Made by a program: the position numbers and the translations under genes
Assembly: GCA_026182355.1 (NCBI GenBank)
Contig: JAPFBL010000599.1
Location: 124,001 to 188,000, forward strand
Direction of reading: 5' to 3'
Source of the DNA: Hermatobates lingyangjiaoensis
Taxonomy: Eukaryota > Arthropoda > Insecta > Hemiptera > Hermatobatidae
Length of the DNA: 64,000 bases
The notes under the pieces: generated by a model
Seen by the model: the letters and a program-made list of their open reading frames with translations, nothing else
Told to the model about the DNA's origin: nothing
Databases searched by the model: none
Shown here: piece after piece, positions 27,206 to 37,912 of the stretch
Layout: each line of letters opens with the position of its first letter
Position numbering within the stretch: position 1 is the first letter of the stretch

Positions 27206-27850
27206 TTGTTAACGCAATGGAGTAAACTAGTTTTCCTTTTCTTTTTGTTTTTTTTTTCTGCTTGTAAATTCAAAGTGTTCAGGTTTAAGATTAGTAGATG
27301 TTTGTGTTTACACAAGCGTATCGAATCTTTGATGCTCGATCACGAAGTTCTCAGAAAAAAAAAAAGAAAAAAAACGGAGGAGAGGTATATTATAGCCGGA
27401 CCGAAAGTTTACGACGTGATAAAAGCTAGGTCTTTAAAGCCAATAACTTTGTTAGAAGGTACTGGGATGAGGGGGGACCAATCAGGTCATTTCAAAGGCT
27501 AATAATGGTTTCCCATTGGCTGTCGTAATCGATTTGAAAATAACACCGCATCCAATCATAATATATAACGCTCTTTCGTCACCTATAAAATAAATCTTGT
27601 TATACCCATTCTAAGATAGAATTTATCGATTAAGTTACCCTGGATTATAAGACTCAAACAATGTATGAAAGAGGAAAAAGTTCGGTAGAGGGGTACTTAA
27701 GTACGGCTACCACAGAAATCTATACTTCAAGACTAATCCCTTTATACAAATTATTTTTCATTCATTTATATCCATCCAATGTTCCTCATATATTTAAAAA
27801 AAGAAAAAAAAAACCTTTTTCAAGTCCATTAATGCCTACCAAATAAGATA
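27206..27850 (+). other. Candidate unique region with two short frames, unproven
   Basis: Frames of 98 codons (27206-27502) and 61 codons (27661-27846) flank a promoter-like stretch. The first ends SLKPITLLEGTGMRGDQSGH; the second starts MYERGKSSVEGYLSTATTEI and ends in a Lys-rich tail. No domain is recognised. Of all repeat-free stretches here, this is the most gene-like by position, but evidence for expression is lacking. Confidence 0.25.
27476..27660 (+). promoter_or_regulatory. Possible Pol II promoter (CCAAT and TATA-like)
   Basis: Within 120 bp there are GACCAATCAGG (27478), CCCATTGGCTG (27511, inverted CCAAT), ATCCAATCAT (27550) and CCTATAAAATAAA (27582). Three CCAAT boxes followed by a TATA box at about 30 bp spacing are typical of strong metazoan promoters; the next ATG is at 27661. 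In AT-rich DNA a TATA match alone means little, so the CCAAT cluster carries the weight. Confidence 0.3.
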
Positions 27851-27869
27851 GGCATTTCATATTGTGGTT

Positions 27870-28075
27870 TGATAATATATATCAATGACCAAACCACAAT
27901 ATGAAATAGGAAAACAAGACTAAGATCTGTCAATCGTAACAAGTGGTCTTCGTCAGAGTAAAAAACTCAACTCAACAGTTGAAAGGTTGAAAGATCTTAG
28001 TCTTGTTTTCCCATTTCTTATTGTGGTTTGATCATTGATGGTTATTTCACGTGTTTATGTGAAATCTTTATATAT
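27870..28075. mobile_element. Foldback, family A with collapsed centre
   Basis: Left arm is complete to GTAACAAGTGGTCTTCGTCAG; the right arm begins at GTTGAAAGGTTGAAAGATC, so the centre and half of the right ribozyme are deleted. Confidence 0.75.
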
Positions 28076-28079
28076 ATAT

Positions 28080-28256
28080 ATCAATGACCAAACCACAATA
28101 TGAAATGGGAAAACAAGACTAAGATCTTTCAACCGTAACAAGCGGTCTTATTCAGAGTCAAAAACCCAACTGACACACTAGATGCAGAGAACATCTGGTG
28201 AGGGGTTGAGAAGTAGATTGATCATTGATTGTTATTTCACGTGTTTATGTGGAATC

Positions 28257-28258
<2 letters not shown>
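28080..28258. mobile_element. Internally deleted PLE (links family A to the PLE)
   Basis: The left family A arm (28081-28172, ribozyme core mutated to CTGAATA) runs into CACTAGATGCAGAGAACATC, TGGTGAGGGGTTGAGAAG, which matches the PLE internal sequence at 21521-21558, and then directly into the right family A end at 28217. All coding sequence is deleted. Confidence 0.85.

Positions 28259-28300
<42 letters not shown>
28259..28300. repeat. (TA)n microsatellite
   Basis: About 20 TA repeats between the deleted PLE and a family B foldback. Confidence 0.95.
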
Positions 28301-28301
<1 letters not shown>

Positions 28302-28334
28302 TTTTTTGATGAAAATATGATCTGAAATGGATAA

Positions 28335-28632
28335 ATACAGTTCAATGTACATAAAAAAACTTAGAGATTAAAAAAACACACTTACAGTCTCTAATTTTTG
28401 GTTGAACCGTCTTCTGGAGAGATAAGAGAGGGAAACCAAGCGCACTGGTACAGAGACGGTTTCCAACGATGGAGACCCTCAACGACGGTCTCCAACCGTC
28501 TCTGTACCAGTGCGCTTTGTTTCCCTCTTTTCTCTCTTCTAAACTTCTTCTCTTTTCCCTCTAACCACCTCTAAACACACACTTAGTGTTTTTAATTTCT
28601 CTATGATTTTTTATGTACATTGAGCTATATAT
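28335..28632. mobile_element. Foldback, family B
   Basis: Arms mirror AGTTCAATGTACATAAAAAA, GCGCACTGGTACAGAGACGG and meet near GATGGAGACCCTCAACGACGG. The left ribozyme reads TTCTGGAGA where CTCAGG is expected, and the right arm is rearranged (TTCTAAACTTCTTC), so both cores are broken. Confidence 0.75.
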
Positions 28633-28639
28633 ATTTGTG

Positions 28640-29060
28640 GTATTAAAATTAATTGACTTGATTGCACGTACCTTTTTTTTTATGAAGTTTTTCAAATCAT
28701 CTACCGAATTTTCTTTCTTCAGAGTTGAGTTTGCAAATAATTTCAGGAAAGCTACTATTATACACTAATAGTATATATTAATGTATAATTTTATTAGAAT
28801 TTATTTTATTAGATTTTGCGCTAACATGTTTCGGTTGTCTTCAAGCATTTTCAGAATGTTTATATTGTTATCAATCCGTTACAGGTATTTAAACTTAATA
28901 GAGGCAAAAAAATTACACTACAGTTAAACTTGGTTTCAAAAATTATAAAAAGGTTTCTGAAAAGTTTAATACCACATGTATAAAAGAAGGTCTGATTACT
29001 ACTTTTACTAATACATATATATATTATATGATATAGTACTATAATATGGTATGGTATAAT
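28640..29060. other. AT-rich stretch with a possible decayed ribozyme
   Basis: Minus strand near 28818-28850 reads TTGAAGACAACC, GAAA, ACATGT, T, AGCGC: a hammerhead-like order with the first C missing. Otherwise nothing is recognised. Confidence 0.4.
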
Positions 29061-29119
29061 ACTCTATGATACAATATATATTAGTACTGATTATTAGTAA
29101 TGTATATATATATATATAT

Positions 29120-29445
29120 ATAAATTCACATAAGCGGTTATTGAGGATTTTCGTCATAAAACATACAACTCCTGATGATCAGCCGACGTTTCGCCACTTT
29201 TGTGGTTCTCTGGGTACTTTAATTATTGTTTGTGTCGTTTGTTTTCTGTTGGAAGGTGTCCGATGATGTATTTATCTTGCTTTACTTATGTCGTTTAATA
29301 AATTGTTTTTTAGCCTTGAAAATGCCAAACAACTTTTGGCGAAACGTCGGCTGATCATCAGGAGTTGTATGTTTCATGACGAAAATCCTCAATAACCCCT
29401 TATGTGAATTTGAAATATCAGTGGTCGAGAAACTATATCAATATA
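29120..29445. mobile_element. Foldback, family G
   Basis: Left arm (29125-29200) TTGAGGATTTTCGTCATAAA, CTCCTGATGATCAGCCGACG, TTTCGCC is mirrored at 29335-29400. The interior (29205-29330) matches 24640-24770. Confidence 0.75.
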
Positions 29446-29451
29446 TATATA

Positions 29452-29706
29452 TATAGTTCAATATAAAGAAAGAAACATAGAGAAATCAAAAGAACACACT
29501 TACAGTCTCTAATTTTCGGTTTGAACCGACTTCAGGAGAGATAAGAGAGGGAAACGAAGCGCACTGGAGGGTCTCCAACCGTTTCTGAACCAGTGTGCTT
29601 GGTTTCCCTCTCTTATCTCTCCTGAAGACGGTTCAAACCAAAAATTAGAGACTGTAAGTGTGTTCTTTTGATTTCTCTATGTTTCTTTCTTTATATTGAA
29701 CGATAT
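29452..29706. mobile_element. Complete foldback, family B
   Basis: Arms of about 115 bp meet near GGAGGGTCTCCAACCG. Left ribozyme core has CTGAAGT (last A changed); right has AACCAAAA (G of GAAA changed). Both hammerheads are thus disabled by single core substitutions. Confidence 0.8.
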
Positions 29707-29739
29707 TTGTCCGTTTTGGATCGTATTTCCAACGAAAAA

Positions 29740-29885
29740 AGTATATATATATATATATATATATATAATGATATAGTACTAAAGTATGACATAGCATAAT
29801 ACTATATGATATAATATATATTAGTACTGATTATTAGTACTGTATATATTATATCATATAGTACTATGGTATGATATATTATAAA
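29740..29885. repeat. (TA)n and TATAGTACTA-rich repeats
   Basis: (TA)n at 29742-29768, then repeats of ATATAGTACTA(T/A) and TATTAGTACTGATTATTAGTAC up to about 29900; related text occurs at 29030-29100 and 35970-36040. Confidence 0.7.
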
Positions 29886-30395
29886 ACTATATGATATTAG
29901 TACTACATATTAGTTCTCATTAAATAGATTTGAAAGTGTATTGTCAAGAGGTATCCATTATAAAGCATATGCAAGATAAATGCCATTAAAGTTAGCTTCT
30001 TTAATTTTTGTTCATTTTTAGAACTGATTCTATCAACTTCCCTCCGTGATAGTTCTATTGAGCTATAATAAGTTCTATCTACTCAAAAGCTCTTATGTTA
30101 TTAGAGAATGAAAATAGTTGTCATTTTTACTGAAATATTACACTTCTAATATTGTTTTCCCAAGAAATCTTTTCAGTGAGACCATAGTTATTACAAAATT
30201 TTTAAATTTATAGAATCATTGAATAAATAACTTAAAATTATAGCCTTTTTTATTATAAACAATAAGAGAGTATTTTTCCAGTGCTTTAATATTTTTCCTA
30301 AATGAATAAGCTTTTTTTTTTTAAAAAAAAACACCTATTTTAAACAAATTTATTTGTCTGATAATGTAGACATTTAAGAATTGAAACGTATAGAC

Positions 30396-30966
30396 CAGGG
30401 GTGCTCCACTTTTTCAGTATGTGAGTACTTATAAAATGACCAAGTAAAATGATCTACCGACCATAAAAGTGTATGTTATTTTAAAATTTATTGACATTCT
30501 TACCTTGCATTCCACATGGCAATATTGCAAAAAAAATAAGCTCTCAAATGTTTTTGTGATTACTATATAATATTAATAATAATAATAATAATTTTTTTTG
30601 GTTAAGGAGGTGAAATGCATTACACACATTGTGCTGGGCCCCAATAATTAATAAACAATACATTGAAATTTTAATAATAATAATTAAAAATAAATAAATA
30701 AAAACAATAAAATAAAATAAAAATACAGCTGTTTTTTGTAGCTTTGATTGTGCTCAAAGACAGAAGTTTGTAGGAGGATCAAACACACACACACACACAC
30801 ACCTCAGAGAGAGATAGATAGATAGATAGAGAGAGGGAGAGGAGAGGAGAGAGGAGAGAGAGATAGGCTGACTGTCGCACTGGAACTTTTTTTTTTCAAA
30901 GTTGTTGCGATCTACCACTATTGGCTCGCGATCGATGGTAGATCGCGATCGACGTATTGAGCCCTG
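30396..30966. mobile_element. hAT-like MITE, copy 1
   Basis: Starts CAGGGGTGCTCCAC after GTATAGAC (30388-30395). The right end reads GACGTATTGAGCCCTG then GTAAGAT, worn by small deletions relative to copy 2. Interior has (AC)n at 30783-30802, GA-rich repeats and the palindromic CGCGATCGATGGTAGATCGCGATCG. No transposase. Confidence 0.8.
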
Positions 30967-31110
30967 GTAAGATGATTACAAACAAATGTTGTAAGAGCAA
31001 CTTTTCATCGAACCGTGGAAAATATAGAATCAAACGATTTCAAGAAACGAATACGAAAAAACAACACTCAACACAGCAACTTGCTGATTGCCAGCCAACC
31101 AGAACTATCC

Positions 31111-31158
31111 TTCTCCTTCTCCTGATGATGACGACGAGGTCGAAATATTGAAGTGAGT
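31111..31158 (+). ncRNA. Hammerhead-like motif in the duplicated block, copy 1
   Basis: CTTCTC, CTGATGA (31122-31128), stem II GAC/GTC, GAAA (31142-31145), box ATAT, T, GAAG. Core bases are intact. Stem I needs a bulge, so function is uncertain. The same motif is at 37281-37330. Confidence 0.45.
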
Positions 31159-31494
31159 AGTCTATTGTATCTACATGTTATTTTCTTGTAATCGTTTGAT
31201 ATGTTGTTCTAACAGGCTGTTTCATGTTTGGAAAATATAAAATATATTGTTAATTATTCTTGATTTTATTTTATTATGAATTAGAATCTTTTTACATTTA
31301 AAAATAAATTCATTCAAAGTTATTCTATTTTTTTTTTATTTAAGATCTAAATGGCAAACCTGTTTAACTCAATTCAAATGGAAAATTTCTAATTTACTTT
31401 TCAACCGGTCTGTTTACTATTACCTCATTGACAAGCTAATATGAATTTATCGAATAACCTGAAGGCTACCAGCATTTGTGGTACATACACTATG

Positions 31495-31735
31495 CATGCA
31501 TTTAGCATCAGACTTTGCCAATAAGAAGTTTCTAAATCTATAGAACTTACTCAATAAGAAGTTTCTAAATCTATAGAACTTACTCAATAAGAAGTTTCTA
31601 AATCTATAGAACTTACTCAATAAGATGTTTCTAAATCAATAGAACTTACTCCATAAGATGTTCCTAAATTTATTAAAGTTCCTCAATCCATTCGCCTTTG
31701 CTCAGTTGAAGTTGCTTTAATTACTGTAACCTTTT
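31495..31735 (-). repeat. Inverted 33-bp satellite monomers and array border
   Basis: AATAAGAAGTTTCTAAATC, TATAGAACTTACTC recurs about five times at 33-bp spacing. It is the reverse complement of one third of the 99-bp unit that follows. The border then reads AAAGTTCCTCAATCCATTCG, CCTTTGCTCAG, TTTAATTACTGTAACC, which reappears at the far end (about 50130-50190). Confidence 0.85.
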
Positions 31736-34700
31736 ATTAGATATTGAGGAACTTTTAATTGTGAAAGTATAATGAATATAAGAACTTCTTATTGAGTAGG
31801 TTCTATCGATTTACAAATTTCTATGTTTCATTTATATTATGTATTCATGAAATGTATGTATGTATTCTAAGTTCTATGTAATTTAGAAAAACTTAATTGA
31901 CAAGTCACAGGTATTGAGGAACTTTTAATTGTGAAAATATAATGAATTTTGAACTTTCTACTGAGTAAGTTCTATAGATTTAGAAAACTCTTATTGAGTA
32001 AGTTCTATGGATTTGGAAATTTCTTGTTGATAAAGTCACAGATATTGAGGAAATTTTATTATGAAAGTATAATGAATATGGAACTTCTTATTGAGAAGTT
32101 CTATGGATTTAAAAATTCCTTGTTGATAAAAGTATAGGTGTTGAGGAACTTTTAATTGTGAAAGTATAATGAATATAGGAACTTCTTATTGAGTAAGTTC
32201 TATGGATTTAAAAATTCCTTGTTGATAAAGTCATAGGTGTTGAGGAACTTTTAATTGTGAAAGTATAATGAATATAGGAACTTTTATTGAGTAAGTTCTA
32301 TGGATTTAAAATTCCTTGTTGATAAAGTCATAGGTGTTGAGGAACTTTTAATTGTGAAAGTATAATGAATATAAAATTCTTATTGAGTAAGTTCTATGGA
32401 TTTAAAAATTCCTTGTTGATAAAGTCATAGGTGTTGAGGAACTTTTAATTGTGAAAGTATAATGAATATAAGGAACTTCTTATTGAGTAAGTTCTATGGA
32501 TTTAAAAATTCCTTGTTGATAAAGTCATAGGTGTTGAGGAACTTTTAATTGTGAAAGTTAATGAATATAGGAACTTCTTATTGAGTAAGTTCTTGGATTT
32601 AAAAATTCCTTGTTGAAAAGTCATAGGTGTTGAGGAACTTTTAATTGTGAAAGTATAATGAATATAGGAACTTCTTATTGAGTAAGTTCTATGGATTTAA
32701 AAATTCCTTGTTGATAAAGTCATAGGTGTTGAGGAACTTTTAATTGTGAAAGTATAATGAATATAGGAATTTTATTGAGTAAGTTCTATGGATTTAAAAT
32801 TCCTTGTTGATAAAGTCATAGGTGTTGAGGAACTTTTAATTGTGAAAGTATAATGAATATAAAATTCTTATTGAGTAAGTTCTATGGATTTAAAAATTCT
32901 TTTGATAAAGTCATAGGTGTTGAGGAACTTTTAATTGTGAAATATAATGAATATAGGAACTTCTTATTGAGTAAGTTTATGGATTTAAAATTCCTTGTTG
33001 ATAAAGTCATAGGTGTTGAGGAACTTTTAATTGTGAAAGTATAATGAATATAGGAACTTCTTATTGAGTAAGTTCTATGGATTTAAAAATTCCTTGTTGA
33101 TAAAGTCATAGGTGTTGAGGAACTTTTAATTGTGAAAGTATAATGAATATAGGAACTTTTATTGAGTAAGTTCTATGGATTTAAAAATTCCTTGTTGATA
33201 AAGTTAGGTGTTGAGGAACTTTTAATTGTGAAAGTATAATGAATATAGGAACTTCTTATTGAGTAAGTTCTATGGATTTAAAAATTCCTTGTTGATAAAG
33301 TCATAGGTGTTGAGGAATTTTAATTGTGAAAGTATAATGAATATAGAACTTCTTATTGAGTAAGTTCTATGGATTTAAAAATTCCTTGTTGATAAAGTCA
33401 TAGGTGTTGAGGAATTTTAATTGTGAAAGTATAATGAATATAGGAACTTCTTATTGAGTAAGTTCATGGATTTAAAATTCCTTGTTGATAAAGTCATAGG
33501 TGTTGAGGAATTTTAATTGTGAAAGATAATGAATATAGAACTTCTTATTGAGTAAGTTCTATGGATTTAAAAATTCCTTGTTGATAAAGTCATAGGTGTT
33601 GAGGAACTTTTAATTGTGAAAGTAATAATGAATATAGGAACTTCTTATTGAGTAAGTTCTATGGATTTAGAAATTCCTTGTTGATAAAGTCATAGGTGTT
33701 GAGGAACTTTTAATTGTGAAAGTATAATGAATATAAGAACTTCTTATTGAGTAAGTTCTATGGATTTAAAAATTCCTTGTTGATAAAGTCATAGGTGTTG
33801 AGGAACTTTTAATTGTGAAAGTATAATGAATATAGGAACTTCTTATTGAGTAAGTTCTATGGATTTAAAAATTCCTTGTTGATAAAGTCATAGGTGTTGA
33901 GGAACTTTTAATTGTGAAAGTATAATGAATAAGGAACTTCTTATTGAGTAAGTTCTATGGATTTAAAAATTCCTTGTTGATAAAGTCATAGGTGTTGAGG
34001 AACTTTTAATTGTGAAAGTATAATGAATATAGGAACTTCTTATTGAGTAAGTTCTTGGATTTAAAAATTCCTTGTTGATAAAGTCATAGGTGTTGAGGAA
34101 CTTTTAATTGTGAAAGTATAATGAATATAGGAACTTTTATTGAGTAAGTTTATGGATTTAAAAATTCCTTGTTGATAAAGTCATAGGTGTTGAGGAACTT
34201 TTAATTGTGAAAGTATAATGAATATAGGAACTTCTTATTGAGTAAGTTTCCATGGATTTAAAATTCCTTGTTGATAAAGTCATAGGTGTTGAGGAACTTT
34301 TAATTGTGAAAGTATAATGAATATAGGAACTTCTTATTGAGTAAGTTCATGGATTTAAAAATTCCTTGTTGATAAAGTCATAGGTGTTGAGGAACTTTTA
34401 ATTGTGAAAGTATAATGAATATAGGAATTCTTATTGAGTAAGTTCTATGGATTTAAAATTCCTTGTATAAATCTAGGTTTAGGAATTTTAATTGTAAGTT
34501 AATAATTAGAACCTTATTGAAAGTTCTATGGATTTAAAAATTTTGTTGAAAATATAGGTGTTAGGAACTTTTAATTGGAAAGTTAATGAATATAGGAATT
34601 CTTATTGAGTAAGTTCTATGGATTTAAAAATTCCTTGTTGATAAAGTCATAGGTGTTGAGGAACTTTTAATTGTGAAAGTATAATGAATATAGGAACTTC

Positions 34701-35952
34701 TTATTGAGTAAGTTCTATGGATTTAAAAATTCCTTGTTGATAAAGTCATAGGTGTTGAGGAACTTTTAATTGTGAAAGTATAATGAATATAAGAATTCTT
34801 ATTGAGTAAGTTCTTGGATTTAAAATTCCTTGTTGATAAAGTATAGGTGTTGAGGAACTTTTAATTGTGAAAGTATAATGAATATAGGAACTTCTTATTG
34901 AGTAAGTTTATGGATTTAAAATTCCTTGTTGATAAAGTCATAGGGTTGAGGAACTTTTAATTGTGAAAGTATAATGAATATGGAACTTCTTATTGAGTAA
35001 GTTCTATGGATTTAAAAAATTCCTTGTTGATAAAGTCATAGGTGTTGAGGAACTTTTAATTGTGAAAGTATAATGAATATAAGAACTTCTTATTGAGTAA
35101 GTTCTATGGATTTAGAAATTCCTTGTTGATAAAGTCATAGGTGTTGAGGAACTTTTAATTGTGAAAGTATAATGAATATAAGAACTTCTTATTGAGTAAG
35201 TTCTATGGATTTAAAAATTCCTTGTTGATAAAGTCATAGGTGTTGAGGAACTTTTAATTGTGAAAGTATAATGAAATTAGGAACTTCTTATTGAGTAAGT
35301 TCTTGGATTTAAAATTCCTTGTTGATAAAGTCATAGGTGTTGAGGAACTTTTAATTGTGAAAGTATAATGAATATAGGAACTTTTATTGAGTAAGTTCTA
35401 TGGATTTAAAAAATTCCTTGTTGATAAAGTCATAGGTGTTGAGGAACTTTTAATTGTGAAAGTATAATGAATATAGGAACTTTCTTATTGAGTAAGTTCC
35501 ATGGATTTAAAAAATTCCTTGTTGATAAAGTCATAGGTGTTGAGGAACTTTTAATTGTGAAAGTATAATGAATATAGGAACTTCTTATTGAGTAAGTTCT
35601 ATGGATTTAAAAATTCCTTGTTGATAAAGTCATAGGTGTTGAGGAACTTTTAATTGTGAAAGTATAATGAATATAGGAATTCTTATTGAGTAAGTTCTAT
35701 GGATTTAAAAATTCCTTGTTGATAAAGTCATAGGTGTTGAGGAACTTTTAATTGTGAAAGTATAATGAATATAGGAACTTCTTATTGAGTAAGTTTATGG
35801 ATTTAAAAATTCTTGTTGATAAAGTCATAGGTGTTGAGGAACTTTTAATTGTGAAAGTATAATGAATATAGGAACTTCTTATTGAGTAAGTTCATGGATT
35901 TAAAATTCCTTGTTGATAAAGTCATAGGTGTTGAGGAACTTTTAATTGTGAA
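31736..35952 (+). repeat. 99-bp satellite array 1 (three 33-bp monomers per unit)
   Basis: About 42 head-to-tail units. Monomer landmarks in order: CTTCTTATTGAGTAAGTTC, TTCCTTGTTGATAAAGTC, CTTTTAATTGTGAAAGTATA. Aligned without gaps, the three monomers match at 18-22 of 33 positions. The first units are more diverged (33-bp scale), later ones homogeneous. Many units carry one-base deletions; 34463-34600 is unusually poor. Frames open here only because 33 and 99 are multiples of three. Confidence 0.95.
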
Positions 35953-36540
35953 TAATAATTTATTATTATGATTATAATTATATATTATATCATTAGTACT
36001 TTGGTATGAATATATTATACAACTTTATGATATTAGTACTACATATTAGTTCTATTAAATAGATTTGAAAGTGTATTGTCAAAGAGTTATCCATTATAAA
36101 TAATATCCAACATAAAATGCCATTAAAGTTAGCTTTTTTAATTTTTGTTCATTTTTAGAACTTTTTCTATCAACTTCCCTCCGTGATAGTTCTATTGAGC
36201 TATAATAAGTTCTATCTACTCAAAAGCTCTTATGTTATTAGAGAATGAAAAGAAAATAGTTGTCATTTTTACTGAAATATTACACTTCTAATATTGTTTT
36301 CCCAAGAAATCTTTTCAGTGAGACCATAGTTATTACAAAATTTTTAAATTTATAAATCATTGAATAATGACTTAAAATTATTAAATGCCTTTTTTATTAT
36401 AAACAAATAAGAGAGTATTTTTCCAGTGCTTTAATATTTTTCCTAAAATGAATAAGCTTTTTTTTTTTAAAAAAAAAACCTATTTTAAACAAATTTATTT
36501 GGTTGATAATGTAGACATTTAAGAATTGAAACGTATAGAC

Positions 36541-37134
36541 CAGGGGTGCTTCACACTTTTTCCGTATGTGAGCTACTTATAAAATGACCAAGTCAAAATT
36601 GATCTACCGACCCATAAAAGTGTATGTTATTTTAAAATTTATTGACATTCTTACCTTGCATTTACCACTTGAGCCAAATTTTGCAAAAAAAATAAGCTTA
36701 AACAGTTTTTGTGATTACTATATAAATTAATAATAATTTAATAATTTTTTTGGTTAAGGAGGTGAAATGCATTTACACACATTGTTGCTGGGCTCCCAAT
36801 TAATTAAATAATTAACAATACATTGAAAATTTTTAATAATAATAATTAAAAATAAATAAATAAAAAAAAAAATAAAAATTAAAATACAGTGTTTTTTGTA
36901 GCTTTGCATTGTGCCTCAAAGACAGAAGCTTTGTAGGAGGATCAAAACACACACACACACACACACCTCGAGAGAGTTAGATTAGATAGATAGAGAGAGG
37001 AGGAGAGAGAGAGAGAGAGAGAGGATAGGCTGACTGTCGCACTGGAACTTTTTTTTTTCAAAGTTGTATGCGATCTACCACTATTGGCCTCGCGATCGAC
37101 TGGTAGATCGCGATCGACGTATTGAGCACCCCTG
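36541..37134. mobile_element. hAT-like MITE, copy 2, with perfect 8-bp target duplication
   Basis: CAGGGGTGCTTCACAC at the left, and TTGAGCACCCCTG at the right, inverted ends of about 12 bp. GTATAGAC flanks both sides (36533-36540 and 37135-37142). An 8-bp duplication and CAGGGG-type ends match Charlie-like hAT elements. The 594-bp interior is non-coding, so it needs a transposase from elsewhere. Copy 1 has the same flank, so insertion preceded the block duplication. Confidence 0.9.
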
Positions 37135-37280
37135 GTATAGACTGATTACAACACAAATAGTTGTAAGAGCAATTTTCCATCGTACCGTGGAAAATATAGA
37201 ATCAAACGATTTCAAGAAACGAACACGAAAACACAACCCTCAACACAGCAACTTGCTGATTGCCAGCCAACCAGAACTAT

Positions 37281-37330
37281 CCTTCTCCTTCTCCTGATGA
37301 TGACGACGAGGTCGAAATATTGAAGTGAGT
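37281..37330 (+). ncRNA. Hammerhead-like motif in the duplicated block, copy 2
   Basis: Same core as 31111-31158: CTGATGA (37294-37300), GAC/GTC, GAAA, ATAT, T. Confidence 0.45.
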
Positions 37331-37912
37331 AGTCTATTGTATCTACATGTTCTTTTCTTGTAATCGTTTGATATGTTGTTCTAACGGGCTGTTTCATGTT
37401 TGGAAAATATAAAATATATTGTTAATTATTCTTGATTTTATTTTATTATGAATTAGAGTCTTTTTACATTTAAACATAAATTCATTCAAAGTTATTCTGT
37501 TTTTTTTTTATTTAAAATCTAAATAGCAAACCTGTTTAATTCGATTCAAATGGAAAATTTCTAATTTACTTTTCCACCGGTCTGTTTACTAGTACCTCAT
37601 TGACAAGCTAATATGAATTTATCGATTAACCTGAAGGCTACCAGCATTTGTGGTACATACACTATGCATGCACTTAGCATCAGACTATCCCAATAAGAAG
37701 TCTCTAAATCTATAGAACTTACTCAATAAGAAGTCTCTAAATCTATAGAACTTACTCAATAAGAAGTTTCTAAATCTATAGAACTTACTCAATAAGATGT
37801 TTCTAAATCAATAGAACTTACTCCATAAGATGTTCCTAAATTTATTAAAGTTCCTCAATCCATTCGCCTTTGCTCAGTTGAAGTTGCTTTAATTACTGTA
37901 ACCTTTTATTAG

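Larger units (their letters stand above)
29885..31735. repeat. 1.9-kb block, copy 1 of a duplicated segment
   Basis: Collinear with 36010-37912. It includes GATTTGAAAGTGTATTGTC, CCCTCCGTGATAGTTC, a hAT MITE, a family C-like hammerhead and 33-bp monomers at its end. The two copies differ mainly by one- or two-base gaps, many in homopolymers. Confidence 0.9.
35953..37912. repeat. 1.9-kb block, copy 2, between the two satellite arrays
   Basis: Array 1 stops in mid-unit at ATTGTGAATAATAATTTATT and copy 2 begins with ATTAGTACTTTGGTATG. It contains the better preserved hAT MITE (36541-37134), the hammerhead-like motif (37281-37330) and inverted monomers (37690-37830). Confidence 0.9.

Noticed and set aside
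31949..33044. Frames reading FLLSKFYGF repeats
   Set aside because: They are the 33-bp satellite read in one phase; indels break them after two or three units.
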